Below, in pieces: positions 12,971 through 25,235 of a stretch of 64,000 bases of DNA. The stretch is from Stenopsyche tienmushanensis (Eukaryota; Arthropoda; Insecta; Trichoptera; Stenopsychidae): NCBI GenBank assembly GCA_008973525.1, contig WACJ01000129.1, forward strand, positions 248,001 through 312,000, written 5' to 3'. The translations under genes were made by a program, and so were the position numbers. The notes under the pieces were generated by a model that was not told the DNA's origin, made no database searches, and saw nothing but the letters and a program-made list of their open reading frames with translations. The number at the start of each line of letters is the position of its first letter. Within the stretch, counting starts at the first letter, position 1.

Positions 12971-12974
12971 CACA

Positions 12975-13032
12975 AGGTGTACTCCCAACAAAGTGTACGT
13001 AGTCCCAACAAAGTGTATGTAGTCCCAACAAA
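12975..13032 (+). repeat. Short tandem repeat, about 20-bp unit x3
   Basis: GTGTACGTAGTCCCAACAAA at 12993-13012 is followed directly by a near copy at 13013-13032 and preceded by a partial copy (GTGTACTCCCAACAAA). It directly abuts the piggyBac relic. Confidence 0.8.
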
Positions 13033-13053
13033 AGCAAGATCTGACTACCGAAG

Positions 13054-13323
13054 TTATTCCACGCCATCAAAATTTGTAAAATAGTTGTCAGAAATAAGCA
13101 TCCTCCCACTTCCTTTGTACTTGCCGGTTAATTCCAGTAGCACCTTTTCACCCAAGTTGACTGCTCTCTGACTTCTTTCTTCTTTTTCAGTACACAGGAT
13201 ACCTATACAAAGATATCCATTTCCTGAATCATACATCCACCATATGTTTTTTACAGGCATATGGTGCAAAAACATATTTTGCAGCACAGATAAAAGAAAA
13301 ATATCATACTTAATAAAGGACAT
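13054..13323 (-). pseudogene. piggyBac transposase, DDE-domain fragment
   Basis: The 89-codon minus-strand frame matches the middle of piggyBac transposases: an IWWMYDS.NGY block, then GEKVLLELTGKYKGSGR followed by DNYFTN, where the Asp of DNYFT corresponds to a catalytic acid of the family. It is a fragment of a protein normally near 600 residues. The cysteine-rich tail belongs after this domain but is found 5' of it on this strand (13505-13660), so the locus is rearranged or made of two copies. Confidence 0.75.
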
Positions 13324-13504
13324 ATGATAAAATATTTTATGGAACGAAAGGATTCAAATTTCCTTACGGAACATGGAGAAAAACGTGATTTCTCATATAA
13401 ATTCTATAAAAAAAATCTGGGTCTGGCCAGACCAATTTCATTGACTCTAAGTGTACAAATAAAAATATCCTTTTTTCTCGAAACACACAAGTAAATTTAA
13501 AAAA

Positions 13505-13660
13505 TCAATATTTATGATAAAGATGGAAGCAAAGGCCAGGTTTTGTGGGACAATCTGGACAAAATAATAATGACGCATTATTTTTCTTAGTTGTATCCCA
13601 GCATTGTTTACATCTATGTCCTTTCATCTTATTGCCAGTGTCTTTATCACAAGACTGATG
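13505..13660 (-). pseudogene. piggyBac C-terminal cysteine-rich domain fragment
   Basis: The minus-strand translation KGHRCKQCWDTTKKN, then FCPDCPTKPGLC, then FHLYH has the C-x2-C ... C-x2-C ... C ... H spacing of the PHD/RING-like zinc domain that ends piggyBac transposases. A stop follows at about 13505. It lies upstream of the DDE fragment in transcriptional sense, the reverse of the native order. Confidence 0.65.
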
Positions 13661-13662
13661 TA

Positions 13663-14020
13663 TCTTCGTAACAAGGGTATGAAGCGCCCGTACGTTGCTT
13701 CCGTAATTATACATATCAAGGTCTGTGTGTCCAATCGGTCCGCTTTACGAACCGCTGATGTAACAAAAGAGCGCCTTGCGATCGGATGTCATACCTGAAC
13801 ATGTCTACAGAACAATTACAGACTCATTATGAATATCATTATCATCAGTCGAAAATATTGTTGTCTTTATTTTATTGCTGGCTTTTGTCGGCTGGGTCAG
13901 CACAATGTTTAACCGATAACGAAGAAAATAGGATTTTGATGACTAAGTACGTATATATTATAAAAACGGACAGAGTCAATCAGTGTTGGTTCATGTGATC
14001 TTGACTGGGTCGGTATTATG
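13663..14020 (+). repeat. Hairpin module, near full-length copy
   Basis: It begins near GTAACAAGGGTATGAAGCGCC. It contains CGGTCCGCTTTACGAACCG at 13737 (right arm mutated) and the GCGATCGGATG block, and runs to GAGTCAATCAGTGTTGGTTC. It is one of the longest copies of the family described at 50490-50890. Its left end abuts the piggyBac fragment. Confidence 0.7.
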
Positions 14021-14314
14021 CGTTTTGCGCCTCAAGCCCAGTTTTGCTCGTGGCGGGCGCCTGCTTTGCTACGCCCTTGTTACGGCCCTGATCTTCCTTG
14101 ATGACAAAAATTGTCACGGAATTGGTGATAGAGACGAACCTAATCATTGTATAATTACTTATGGCCTAAATTCATAGAGTGGCATTTTCTGAGAATTATC
14201 TGCATTGTATAAATGTCAAGAGTTCAGTAATAATTTTTGGCATAGATGAATGGTCAATTTCTTATACCAGTGTAATGTTTTCCTTTATATAATTTAAATA
14301 ATGTTTTAAAAATA

Positions 14315-14385
14315 TAGCCATACCTCATATAGATTTGAACTCATGACGATTGAGTTTCTTGTTTGACCGCTCCGTATTTTCTAAA
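14315..14385 (-). repeat. tRNA-derived SINE, degraded copy
   Basis: Aligns with the SINE at 9786-9876: the blocks reading GCCATACCTC, GAACTCATGACGATTGAGT and GACCGCT on + correspond to its 3' end, B-box region and A-box region. Both boxes are mutated. Confidence 0.4.
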
Positions 14386-14585
14386 ATAGTATAGAACATT
14401 ACAACATGATTTATGGTGGGACATCATAATCAAAATCGCAAAAATATATTATCACTAATGCACGTGTAGATTCCACTTTACTATACAAAATTAAGTTACT
14501 CACAAAAAACGAACAATATCGACAGTGTTAAGGTGCATTTATTGATATACAAGCTTGATTCACGCTGCGCGGTCCTGAACGACAA

Positions 14586-14969
14586 ATGGGCTTACGCATG
14601 GACACGCTAGACGTGTTCTCAGTACGGAACATTTTGCAATCAAACAAGATTGCTAATTATGCCGAAAAAATGCACACTCCAAATTTGATTGCATCGCCCC
14701 GGGCCACCGTCCGAGTCGCTGCTAGATTAGGTCGGCATCTTGCACAACACTTCAAAGAGCCTTGTCCAATTACCCAGACGTGTTTGTTCATTAGAGCTGC
14801 CAAAATCATGTCCAAAATTATTAACCATCGAGCTAATGCCGCCTTTATGTGCAAATACATCTTGATTAATCAATTTATACGGGAAACAATTGCGTTTCAA
14901 AGCTTCCGTAGATCATATGAATCATTGCGGACAGATCTTATGTCTCGTTACATTGGACAACACATGTAG
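14586..14969 (+). CDS. Unrecognised 127-codon ORF
   Basis: After deadpan exon 3 and the spliced genes, one of the longest open frames in the window. It starts at an ATG and ends at TAG. The product has no signal peptide, membrane span or motif I can name, and the antisense strand is also open over 67 codons. There are no splice consensus sequences at its edges. It lies between a SINE fragment and unremarkable DNA. It could be a transposon relic, a lineage-specific gene or a chance frame; I lean to chance or relic. Confidence 0.2.
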   Translation: MGLRMDTLDVFSVRNILQSNKIANYAEKMHTPNLIASPRATVRVAARLGRHLAQHFKEPCPITQTCLFIRAAKIMSKIINHRANAAFMCKYILINQFIRETIAFQSFRRSYESLRTDLMSRYIGQHM

Positions 14970-17130
14970 ATTGATAATAATGCTTAGAAACCACGACCGC
15001 AATACTGCCCAACCTTGAGAGAGCGACGATGCGATTTTAAAACAGCGCGCGCGGTCATAAACGAGGGTGTAACACGGCAACCGAAAGAGATCCGATCGAA
15101 ATTCTTTCGAAAACCAAAAACTGATCATGATCCATGATCGACACACCAAGTTTCGAATCAAAATTAAGAAAATTTAAAATTAATTTTTCGAACGAAATTC
15201 ATATTTTTCGATGCGGAAGCGGGCGTAAATTCGGTTGATGGACGGTTTTGATCTCGACAGGCATTTTAATGGCTGTGATGAAATGCATTCGGCAATAAAG
15301 AGCGTGTTTATACTACAACAACATCTCATCCATGCGATTAAATCTGCTGCGAATCATCATTAAATCCTGTGTATAAAAATATGTTTTCTATTATGATCGC
15401 TCCGCTCCCTAATCATGATTTATTCTGCTAAGCTTTCGTGTTGTTTAAGCGTGTATGCATTACTAATAAAAGCTTTTAAATATGGATAACAGCAACACGC
15501 ACTGCCCACGCGAAGAAACACCCTTCGACGCTAATTTTAGCATCGATTTATCATTCAAACCTTTGAGAATTTGTACAGCAAATGTTTTGTTGGTCTTAGA
15601 AATAGATAATAGAGATAAATGTATGTAAACTTGGTCTAAGAATTTTATCAGCTCGCCTGTGTGCAACCAAACTATTTTAGTGTTAGAAGCATACATTCAT
15701 TTAATTCTTCAGGACAGTTAAAATTTTGCTACATGATTCAAATGTCGATTGAGTTACAATGCCACGGATGAAAAAAACTGTGACACCACAGACCATATTT
15801 TAGGAGCGCAGCTTCAAACTGGACTCGGTTCCAAATGACCACGCGATTTAAATCTGCTTACCATATGTCAAATAAAGTGATTATATCGCCCGTTAAGCTT
15901 GTACACTAACATACATGCTATGTGCTAGTTTTTTTGTTCACCAGCCTAGTACAAACACGTACTTAATGAATATCGTTAACCTTTTCGTTAGTGAGCAAAT
16001 TTAAAATCGATGAAGTCGTTGATATCATAATCGCTTTACACCGATTACTTTCTGTCAGCTCCTAATCAGCGTAAGACAATCTTCAATTCGAGGCAGAGTC
16101 AATTGTAAATAAACATTTGATAACATACAAGATCGCGACATTTCTTTACATAAACAATGCACAAAAAATCGATTCATTTGCTCCTCCTTTAGAAGGAAAT
16201 GATAATTGAACAAAGACTCATTCAACACGCAGCGAAGTTAAAAAAACAAGCATTGTCGATAGCTCGCAATTTTCGATCATTTCTTTGCGTAAACAAATAA
16301 CACACTTGAAATCGAAATGATTATAAGTCGATAAATTTGGGCTTAACGATCTATACAATCATGCGAGGAACTATCCGTCTCAGTCTCCCGAACTGCGCTA
16401 AGTTCTCTCTGTCTCTGTCCGCCTCGGAGCTTCAATGCACAAGAGTGCTCTTTCTGAATAGTGAAGGTCATATCGGTTATTACCGTGAGTACTCACGAAA
16501 CGGTTAACAGTACAACCAGCTAGTTCCTAAGCTGATCGATGACGTGCCTGGTAAGCGATTTGACGCTGTTAAGCCGACACATTATGCTTTGTGGTTCTTA
16601 TCTTCTTCGTTGCGAGCAGGCTGGCTGTTTTTTAGCCGAGGAGCATAAAAATCGAGCTAAGGTTTATTGCGTCAAGTTTGAAATTTGAGCAAAAAAACGA
16701 CGATGAACTCCACACGAGATGAGATCATAGTGTAGGAATAACTGCTAATCAGTTGAAGTAATCGACTCCAGCAAGTCCGCCGACAATACTTTCACTTGAA
16801 TCTGATCATGGGGCTGAGAAATGGTAGATCTTGTTAAGATTTTCTGATTTAGTTCTTATGTGGTGGTGCATCTCTCTAAATTTGGCAGCAATTCAAAATG
16901 AACGATCCCACAAAATCACTTTTATTGGATGCAACCCACTTAGAATCTGACTTTGTGCTTGTTGTCCTTTATTCACCCATTGCCTTTTACGTTTATTGCT
17001 TGAAAGACATGGATTTGTCTCCTCCAAATCTCGTAGAACGTCGTTATCCAGTGTGTCAGGTCTTCTACGACCTGATTCATCCAGCAAAGAAAAATTGCTC
17101 GATCGAAATTTAGCAAATCACTTGTATGGG
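14970..17130. other. Unassigned, dispersed-repeat fragments
   Basis: Contains the shared fragment CACAAGAGTGCTCTTTCTGAATAGTGAAG near 16438-16467 (also near 5200-5230) and a CAGCGTAA.ACAAT.TTCAAT block near 16067 (also near 5163). The antisense ORFs at 16893-17187 are not recognised. Confidence 0.35.
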
Positions 17131-17203
17131 CGCCTACTTTCTATAGCGTCTTGTTTCTATAGCGTGGTCCTTACGTCGATATTATAGAAGGGTTAACTTG
17201 ACA
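17131..17203. repeat. TTCTATAGCG terminal-repeat fragment
   Basis: The blocks CTTTCTATAGCG, TTTCTATAGCGTGG and TATAGAAGGGTTAA recur near 31100-31268, 41605-41655 and 55155-55205. The TTAACCCTTCTATAGCG pattern looks like the end of a DNA transposon (piggyBac-like TTAA or pogo-like). The class is undecided. Confidence 0.45.
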
Positions 17204-17577
17204 TTATGAGACAAACGCTCATTTTTTTTATTAAGCAATCTCAATTTGATATTAAAACACATATAAATACACATACAATGCGCATACTGTACTATTGGTA
17301 TGGGTTTTGTTTCAGGATTAGTCCATGAGTAAGCACGAACTGTGTAGAAATCCATCTAAAGTTTGCTGCTTTGCATATTTTCTCATTTCCTCTTCAAGTT
17401 AGATACAACAATACAAATATAATATCGTTTTATAGAAAACTTTTGAGTTTATTTTTCATACAAGATTTCATCAAATATTAGGGGTATCGAATGAAAATTT
17501 CGTTTTTTAGCTTCATCCTTTTCAATTAGTAGTTTATTTATTTTACTATTGTTTGATGGACATCTAAAGCATAAACG
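17204..17577. other. AT-rich, nothing seen
   Basis: No gene or repeat recognised. Confidence 0.35.
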
Positions 17578-17875
17578 CGCGAGCCCCCATTTTCATATAA
17601 CACCATCAATGTGACTGATAAAAATCCTTTCTGCTGAGACACGGACTAAAACTCGCAAAATTCCCGATTTCCCGACAAATTATTTAGTTCCGTCGCTGCA
17701 GATGAATACTTATATACTATAATACTTTGATGTGATTCGTAATTACATTGCGGAGGAATACACAAATTCTGAACTCCGTATCTATTATATTTCATATCGA
17801 TATTCCCATTATTAGAGACGATGTGTAGTAAATACATCACCGGTAGAGAAAGGTTAATATAACAATTTGAAAAAA
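17578..17875 (+). mobile_element. hAT family 1, truncated copy
   Basis: Carries GAGCCCCCATTTTCATATAA, GACTAAAACTCGCAAAATTCCC, GTCGCTGCAGATGAATACTT and the CTGAA.TCCGTATC to CACCGGTAG core in family order. Terminal repeats are absent. Confidence 0.7.
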
Positions 17876-19835
17876 AATGTTGTGAAGTGCCGGATAAGTA
17901 TTTTTATAGAAACCACAAGATACCACTGGTAAAGCTAAAGTCGAACCTAACGATCAAACATGTGTTTTTGTCCTTATGGTGGAATTGTAGAGAAATTATT
18001 CATTTATAAATACAGCCAAATGATAAAGGTACAGTTCTATTGTGCTAAAATTACTAGAAATTTGTAAGAAAATTGAGGACTTTTATTTAAAAAACGAAAT
18101 TTTCATCCGGTTCCCCTGACATTGTTGTACTCCTTCCGTAATTATCTGTAAACACTGTACTTTTAAGCGTCACACTTAAGATGACCTTTATGAATAAGTT
18201 CATCAAATTCAAGGGTAGTAAACGCATTCGAAGGTATACTTCCAGTTCAAACGTCATCCATAATTAAAACATGGTTCGTCCTGTGCCCATCTGCATAATG
18301 ATGATTTTATTGATTATACAACCTGGCAACGGATGCATCAAGACTTCCTTTGCAGTGCGCGTTTATAAACACTTCCGTCGTCGTGAATCATGTCAATATT
18401 CAACAAGCGACTCAATTCTTCGACAGAATTGACTTTGTCCGACGCCACATCGTCCTTCTGCAAGACTTGCACTTGCTGCGCTTAAAATATCTCCTCGGAA
18501 TATCAAGATTTGTTTAATTAATTCATCGGCGAGCGCCTTGTAGCTGCCATAGATCTTTAGTCGAGGAATTCCATTAGCATAACATGATATCGATCGAATC
18601 TTTGCATTTAGCATTAAACTTCGGCTCGGAGCACCGGTGGTCCACATCATCATGTTCGATTTAATATTCCTCTCCCGGAATAACTCGAACTCATAATTTA
18701 ATCGGTTCCAGCAGTGAATTCATAAACCCAAAGCAAACACAGTTTGTATTCCGTAAGATATTTGCTTCGTGACTAGAATTTCGGTTAGTTCTGCTTTTGC
18801 TGACCGAAAGCTAGCGTGCTCTCGTTATTCCCAGTTTGGTCATGACTCTCAAAGACTTTGAACTTTTGGTTGATAAAAAAAACGGGATAAGGTGAGATTT
18901 GCTTGCGTGTTGCAAGAAAAATGCAGTTACTCTCTCACGTACGTCTGTAATCCATTTTGTAAAGTCTGTCCATAGCCTTCACGTCCGTTTTTTTTTGCTA
19001 AACTCCAGTATACGACGCCAAAGTTGTGACCGTTATCTCTGAACACATGCAAACAGATACCGAAGCCTGCTATCGTAGAACAATCGTTCACCATGCGACC
19101 CACACATTTGTTTACATACTTCTGCTTGCATTTTCACCTGCTCAACTTCTTTCTGTACACATGTTTAAATAACGATATGGGCATAGTGATCCGCTCTATT
19201 TATTAATTGCTAATGAGCATGATAAGGAAATTCACTTTAATGACTGTGTCACGTTCCACGGTACCATGTCGAGTGGAACTGCTGTGATGAATTTAAATTC
19301 GTCGTGAGCAGTTCCAGGAATCTAATGGAAATAACGTGATATTTTGAAAACTGGCATTCAAACAAATCATATTTCACCGCTCCACAACCGGGAGTCTCGA
19401 CCATTGGAAGCCTCGCTCCAGATTATAGTGATTAAAGCCTTGACTTTGTAACAAACGTTGAAAGTTCTTAACGTCGCATTATTCCTCGGTAGCAACTGCA
19501 AGTCATGCTAAAATGACAAACATAAAATATTGGCCAAACAGAATTGAATTCAACTCTTCCACCGGACAACATTTCTTGGACGTGGCTGTCCAATATTCAC
19601 CATTTATGATTTCATCATCATGATTACAAGTGACGTGGACTTCCACCGTCGCCTCTTTTTTTGGGTTGTCTTTTGGATTCTGGAGTGTAGTGGCATTGAA
19701 TAGTCCAGAAAAGCGCACACAACTTCTTATAACCAAGATTTTCGACACAATATCACCAAGGAAACTTCGATAAATGTCAGGAAATTCTTCGTGAAGCATC
19801 ACACGATAGTCACTTCATACTGGCTCTTTAATTTT
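17876..19835. other. Unassigned, two minus-strand ORFs
   Basis: Minus-strand frames 18393-18653 and 19503-19802 (86 and 99 codons) read as plausible protein but match no family I can name. No splice structure is evident. No repeats were recognised. Confidence 0.3.
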
Positions 19836-20290
19836 TTGCACAAGTTCGTCTGATATTACTGATAGTCTCCCACTCCTTACCTAGTCGTATCAACCTTCTT
19901 CGACATCTTGATCGCTGGAAAAATGTCCGAAGGTGCCAAGTCTGCTGAATAGGGAAGAGTGAGCGTTGTCATGCAGAAGGCTAATTCCGTAGGTCAGCAG
20001 TAAGCCTCTCGTATTAATGATCGTAAGTAAGACCTTCGCCACTACTTCTTTTTGGATTGTCACAATATCACCAAGAAAAATATATTAATAGTGAATACCC
20101 GGCATGCGTTGCAATGCCATAAGCGCTTAATAATTATTTGAAAAGAGTACGTGTTGTATGAGTACGAGTACGTCTTGACCGAGGAAGGATGTCTTCTTTC
20201 CGCTGTCCTTGAATTAACTACGTTTGAAGGCTCGTTTAAAGTCTCGCAGTTGGTCAAAATATTTTATTATGTACCAATCTTTACTCTCGA
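19836..20290 (-). mobile_element. mariner-like transposase relic, scrambled
   Basis: On the minus strand, 20010-19925 resembles the DDE end (GISLLHDNAHS, then shifted YSADLAPSD). 19900-19840 resembles the N-terminal linker (RSGRLSVISDELVQKI). A further block at 20290-20150 is shared with 32770-32890. The C-terminal part precedes the N-terminal part, so either two copies abut or the element is rearranged. Confidence 0.6.
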
Positions 20291-21052
20291 CGAGCAGCCA
20301 TCTTCAATTTTTTTTTCAGTTTTAATTGTTTTCATCAGGTAAGAAAATTCAATTAAAACATGATAAAACATATTTAAAAAATCTATTAGAAATACAAGCA
20401 TGGCATTGTAAATAAAGTACTGTGGATCACTGCTCGCAACATATGCGGGTATACTCATCAAATGGATTAACACAGCCAAATCTATCAGATTCCTTTGCTG
20501 CATAGTATTTTTTTCAAATGCAAATGTTTACTCTCTAGTCAAAGTCCTTATAATCTTATTAGCGATCAAAATAAAACCATACCAGACAAAACGACCACAA
20601 GATGTCGATGGAGGAAATTGAAGACGAATTCCATAAATCAAGTTATAGATCGCAACAATTACTTGGTGACCTTACTTTTGAATACCCGAATAGAATCTGA
20701 CGTTTTTATTTCGTATAAAAATATAGAACTTCTGCACAGATGCTATGTTAAGTAGAAAATCTTTTTTTTTTTAACTTAAACGATTAGTAATTAATCCAAC
20801 GGAAACCTAACGATCGAGGATATCCGCTCTCGATACGATTGCCACATTTCTGGCATTTCTTTTGCTGGACACGTTTTTATTGGACAGGTTTCGGTGTTAA
20901 TCAAGATGGTCCAATTGCTAAATATCTTCAGATTTGCAATGAAAGACGTCAGAAACATAAGCTGGAGATGGACAGATCCCCGATGTGCTATAATTTGGGC
21001 CAAGAGCGCACGTTTGGGTCCAATGCCCAAACAAATTTATTTCAGCGAGTTT
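20291..21052. other. Unassigned, no gene seen
   Basis: Open frames on both strands over 20791-21102 are interrupted by the hAT insertion at 21061, so if they were ever coding they are now split. The family is not recognised. Confidence 0.35.
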
Positions 21053-21060
21053 CTTTAGCA
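21053..21060. repeat. hAT target-site duplication, left
   Basis: CTTTAGCA, repeated exactly at 22221-22228 on the other side of the element. Confidence 0.9.
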
Positions 21061-22220
21061 CAGTGGTTCCTAACCTGGGGGGAATTACCCCCCGAGGGGT
21101 AAAACGGCTTTTCTGCGGGGGTAATGACAATATTCATTTTTAGTATGTAGATATAATAATAAAATGACAGATGAGAGTCATATAGCTTGCACTCTCTTCC
21201 AAGAAGTCTCTCACTGTGTTCTAATGCCTTTCTAGTAATCCTTCTCGCAAGGAGAGGGATGAAGAGACTAGAGATGGAAACAATATAGTTTCAATTTACT
21301 CGAGCACTAATTTGCACGTTTCGCATTTGTGACAGTATTTTAAGTGAAATGACTTCTGCTTCTGGAAAAAAGCGCTTGTATCAAGAAGCATTTCTACAAT
21401 GAGGTTTCACGAATATTTTTGACAAGAATATGGAAAAGTCTCAGTGTGTTATGTAATAAAGTTCTTGGTCTCAGAGAGCATGAAACCGAGCAAACCTAAA
21501 AAAAGAAGATTGTATAGACGAGAAGGGACATCTTTCATGAGAATACATTCTGGATTTCGAGTAGTCGTATTGCAATGACTTTTCAAGTTTTGTTTTATCA
21601 CTGCATGATACGATTTGGCTGTTAAGAAGCTTCCTTCAGATTTACTAAGCGCGTTGAATGATGTAGTAAAAATTGTGAATCAAATTCGTGGCAGCGCTAC
21701 GAGTTTCAGATTATTCAAAGTTTTGTGCGATAAAGTTGGAGCCAAATTTAATGATCTTTTGTACAGATAGAAGTACCCAGGTTGTCAAGAGAGAGAATTT
21801 AAACAGGGTTTATGAGCTCCGTGAAGAAATAGGATTGTTTCTCGAAAACCAGAGAACATTATTAGAGAAAAAAATTAAGTTGTACCCAAAAATAAAAGAA
21901 AAATCATTCATCAAAATGCTGACGTTGTTTGCTGATTTTTTCAGTTAAATAAACAGTCTGATGAAACTAAACCTAACATTAAAAAAAACTTGCAAATGCA
22001 AAACAATTTTAACTTTAACATTAACCATCATTAAATTAATCAAGAAAGTATGTTAAAATTGTAATTTCCAATCGTTTTGTGCAATTTCATGAAATGTAAA
22101 TAAAAGCTATTTGTATGTATTATGTATGTTGTTTTCTTCAACAAAATTTTAAGGGGGGGTAAAATCAGTTTCCCTGATAGGTTATAGGGGTAACGAGACC
22201 AAAAAGGTTAGGAAACACTG
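21061..22220 (+). mobile_element. hAT element, ZBED/Zaphod-like, internally deleted
   Basis: TIRs are CAGTGGTTCCTAACCT on the left and AGGTTAGGAAACACTG on the right (one mismatch), bounded by the exact 8-bp duplication CTTTAGCA. Inside, in two frames, are transposase blocks of the ZBED5/FAM200/SCAND3-like hAT type: ATSFRLFKVLCDKVGAKF.DLLY, then after a frameshift LNRVYELREEIGLFLENQ and a LTLFADFFSQLN segment near 21930. About 1.16 kb remains of an element normally more than twice that length. The intact TSD suggests it is one of the younger insertions here. Confidence 0.88.
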
Positions 22221-22228
22221 CTTTAGCA

Positions 22229-23035
22229 TAATGCAATTTCGTAAGGTCGAATCCTTTTCGTCCGATTCTCAGAATTGGACGACATAAAATGGTGATACAA
22301 GTCTGCGCAGATGTGGTGTGTTGCTCAACGCCGGAGCGGAGAGAGTAAATTGCTCTTTCTGGTGCACAACCGAAGATTGATGCTCGCCATTTTTTGCTGC
22401 GAATTGGTGCTCTTTGAACATTTCAATTCAAAGTGCGAAATGATTATCATTAATATTGTTTAGTAAGTGTGTGCCGAAGGCCCGGGGCGTCGGAATCCGG
22501 CTTTGGAGTTTCGCTCATCGGAGTCAGTCGTTGGCCTTTTTATCTGCAAAGACTCAGCCTTGGGGCCAAACCCTTGAATCGTGCACCGTCACGATTTCAA
22601 TTTTGATGCATTTTTTTTATTTGTTTGCCCGTTGCATGGCCTTTGCTCGGTTTACAAACTCTGGGAAACCGAGTCGAGTAAACAATGGCAAAAAGTGGTT
22701 GGGACTTGGGATACTGACATGTGAGCGAGCGCCTCGAGCTAGAATCTTGTCACGAGCGGCATCCTGAAAACGTTTCTGAATTGGGTCTTTTAGCGGTTGT
22801 ATAAGGCCTTTGGCTTGCTGGAAGTGCAATAGCGGTCCTTGTGCTTGTATTAGAGACGATTTAGCATTGTCTTTCTTGTAATATCATCAATCAACTAGAT
22901 AGTTTCCTTTGCAGGAGCAATATTTGAGAATATTTATAAGTGTAGGGGTACCTTTACAGCATGACCTTACCATCAATTTAAGAGTATATAATGAGATGAA
23001 AGACCTCTCTACCTAATATGCAAGACTACTATTCT
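22229..23035. other. Unassigned with a paired repeat
   Basis: The sequence at 22943-23000 (TACCTTTACAGCATGACCTT) is repeated at about 23770-23830 (TGTCTTTACAGCACGACCTT), the two bracketing a hairpin-module insertion. No gene was seen. The overlapping ORFs at 22456-22829 on both strands are not recognised. Confidence 0.35.
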
Positions 23036-23440
23036 AACCGTAACAAGGGTATGAGCGACCGTGGCAAGTATCTAACTCCCCCCACCCCTCGGAAATCCAA
23101 TTTATTTTTTAATGTTATCTAATAAGTGCAATATATTAAATACTTTTATAATGTATGTTTATAAATTATATACAAATATAGTCCCAAAAGTACCCGACCT
23201 AGCGTATAAATGGCGGTTACTGTTAATACTATGATGGAAAGTGTCTCGCTACGTTGTTTCCGTGATCGTACATATTATAGAAAATATCGCAAAAAGCCCT
23301 AAACGAGGACAAAGTGGCCACGAGGCTTTAAAGTCCAATCGGTCTCCTTTTCGGATCGCTGATATGACGAATGGGGGCCTCGCGATCGAATGCCATACCT
23401 GAATATGTCTATGAAACGATTATAAATTCTCATAATGAAA
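23036..23440 (+). mobile_element. mariner end plus hairpin module
   Basis: Begins with the CGTAACAAGGGTATGAGCG motif, then a mariner-type terminus (AGTCCCAAAAGTACCCGACC at about 23182), then the module with CGGTCTCCTTTTCGGATCG at 23340 and GCGATCGAATGCCATACCTG. Both hairpin arms carry mutations. Confidence 0.65.
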
Positions 23441-24711
23441 CGGAGTTGTCAGAAAAACGTCACGAAAAATGAAACTCCGACCGGTAATTAATCGAAAAGA
23501 GAGAGAGAGAATCGTTTGTAGTGTGTTCGTCGCATATATTACAGAGACACTAGGCGCATGCGCATCCTCCTCTATTGTGTGTATGTGTGTCGATACGTAG
23601 CATAAAGCAACCAATACACCAGTAGCAAGCCTATTCTATGACATATTACACAAACATAACTTCATATGTTAGATAACAACTTTACTGGAGTATTTTAAAT
23701 TAAAATACAGTAGTTAAAATGTGTATACCTTTCAAACAAACACACAAAAAAATATAATTTTAATGTAGCGGTGTCTTTACAGCACGACCTTACCATCGAT
23801 GTGCGAGTGTATGATAAGACGCAAGACACTATCGCCGTCTCTGTCGCCGATTCACTAATCTTCGCACTCAATGTGCGCGAACGAGACAATGCAGAAGACA
23901 CCGTATCAGCATCATACGCTTTTGTAATACACTTAGCACGTCATTTTTTTTATTGAACACATTGAAATGGTCAATTAACGGTCAGCCATGTGATTAGTCA
24001 CACTATATTTCACGCATCATTTCTTGCACAAACATGCAATATAACGCTAGCACATCGTTATACACGCTCTTCGCGACATTCGGGAAATCGATACTTTTAA
24101 GACAGTACAATAAAAAACTACATTCGGACTTGACCACAATATCTCACACCAATGTAACATTTACCAGGCGTCAATGATTCATATGAAACACAAAGGCCAT
24201 TATACAATAATACAATATCACAAATATGATTCATGATTCATATTGTTAGGATAGTTCCTGTACAACGATCATCTTGATATTAAAAAAAAATGTTTTTATA
24301 AATCTTTCTCCAAATTATTTATTTCATATATTTAGCCTCCATTTTTCATTATTTAAAGCAAAACGAGTTGCGTGCGGCTCGTTTAGTAGTGGGTTGTTAA
24401 TGACACCCTCGCGTTCCAGGCGCTTGCACGTTTAATCTGACTTAAGGTCAATCGGGCGTGATAATACCGGTCACTCAACTGCAAGAAAAAAAATACATTG
24501 GCAACGAGTGCCATAATATGAGGTAATGCAGTCTAAAAATATCAACAATTCAAGCGAAAAAACTGGGCGAAACTAACGCATTGTCGGATTAACGAGCGAG
24601 GGAGAGAGCGCGCCATCTGTTGGCCGTATCTGAAACAGGATAAGATCGTCGTACTCCACATAGGCAAATGATTCAAATCGAACGTGTCGAATAATTGTAT
24701 GTTGGCACAAG
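23441..24711. other. Intergenic, no gene seen
   Basis: A (GA)n run at 23498-23512 and the right-hand member of the paired repeat at about 23763-23835. The remainder is unrecognised. Confidence 0.35.
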
Positions 24712-25235
24712 TAGGGATTAAAAAAATTCCTTCACGGACTAAGACTCGCAAAATTCCCGATTTCCCGACAAATTATTTATTTCCGTCGCTGCAGATGAAT
24801 ACTCATATACTATGACACTTTGATGTGATTCGTAATTATATTACGGAGGAATAAAAAAAATCTGAACCCCGTATCTATTATATTTCATATCGATATTCCC
24901 ATTATTAGAGTCGAGGTGTAGTAAATACATCACCGGTAGGAAAGGTTAATATAACAATTTAAAAAACATATATATGCATTGTATATATGTATTCATAGAT
25001 AAGACAGCTACTGTCCCTAGGCGTCGCCTAAGCTCGCCAATTAGTAGTTACGCCACTGTTTCCAAGCGTCCAGATTTTGGTGGGAATGTCTCGATTTAGT
25101 AGCCTTCATCGTGCTGGTGAAGTGTACGATTTTTGCTAAATAAAAATTTCAATCCCGAATTATTCGGGATTACGTTTACTAATCCTGGGATTCATGAGCA
25201 TCTAAAACTGTTCGAAATCCCGGGATTGGATTCGG
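24712..25235 (+). mobile_element. hAT family 1 copy
   Basis: Starts TAGGGATTA and runs in family order through TCCGTCGCTGCAGATGAATA, CTGAACCCCGTATC, GTAAATACATCACCGG, GCTCGCCAATTAGTAGTTAC and CCGAATTATTCGGGATTAC to CCCGGGATTGGATTC. The right end runs into the LTR relic that follows, so its last bases are lost. Confidence 0.75.

Noticed and set aside
13667..13690. GTCGTAACAAGG-like motif resembling the 3' end of 18S rRNA, recurring at several sites
   Set aside because: Similarity stops after about a dozen bases and the flanks belong to the hairpin-module family; no rRNA sequence surrounds it.
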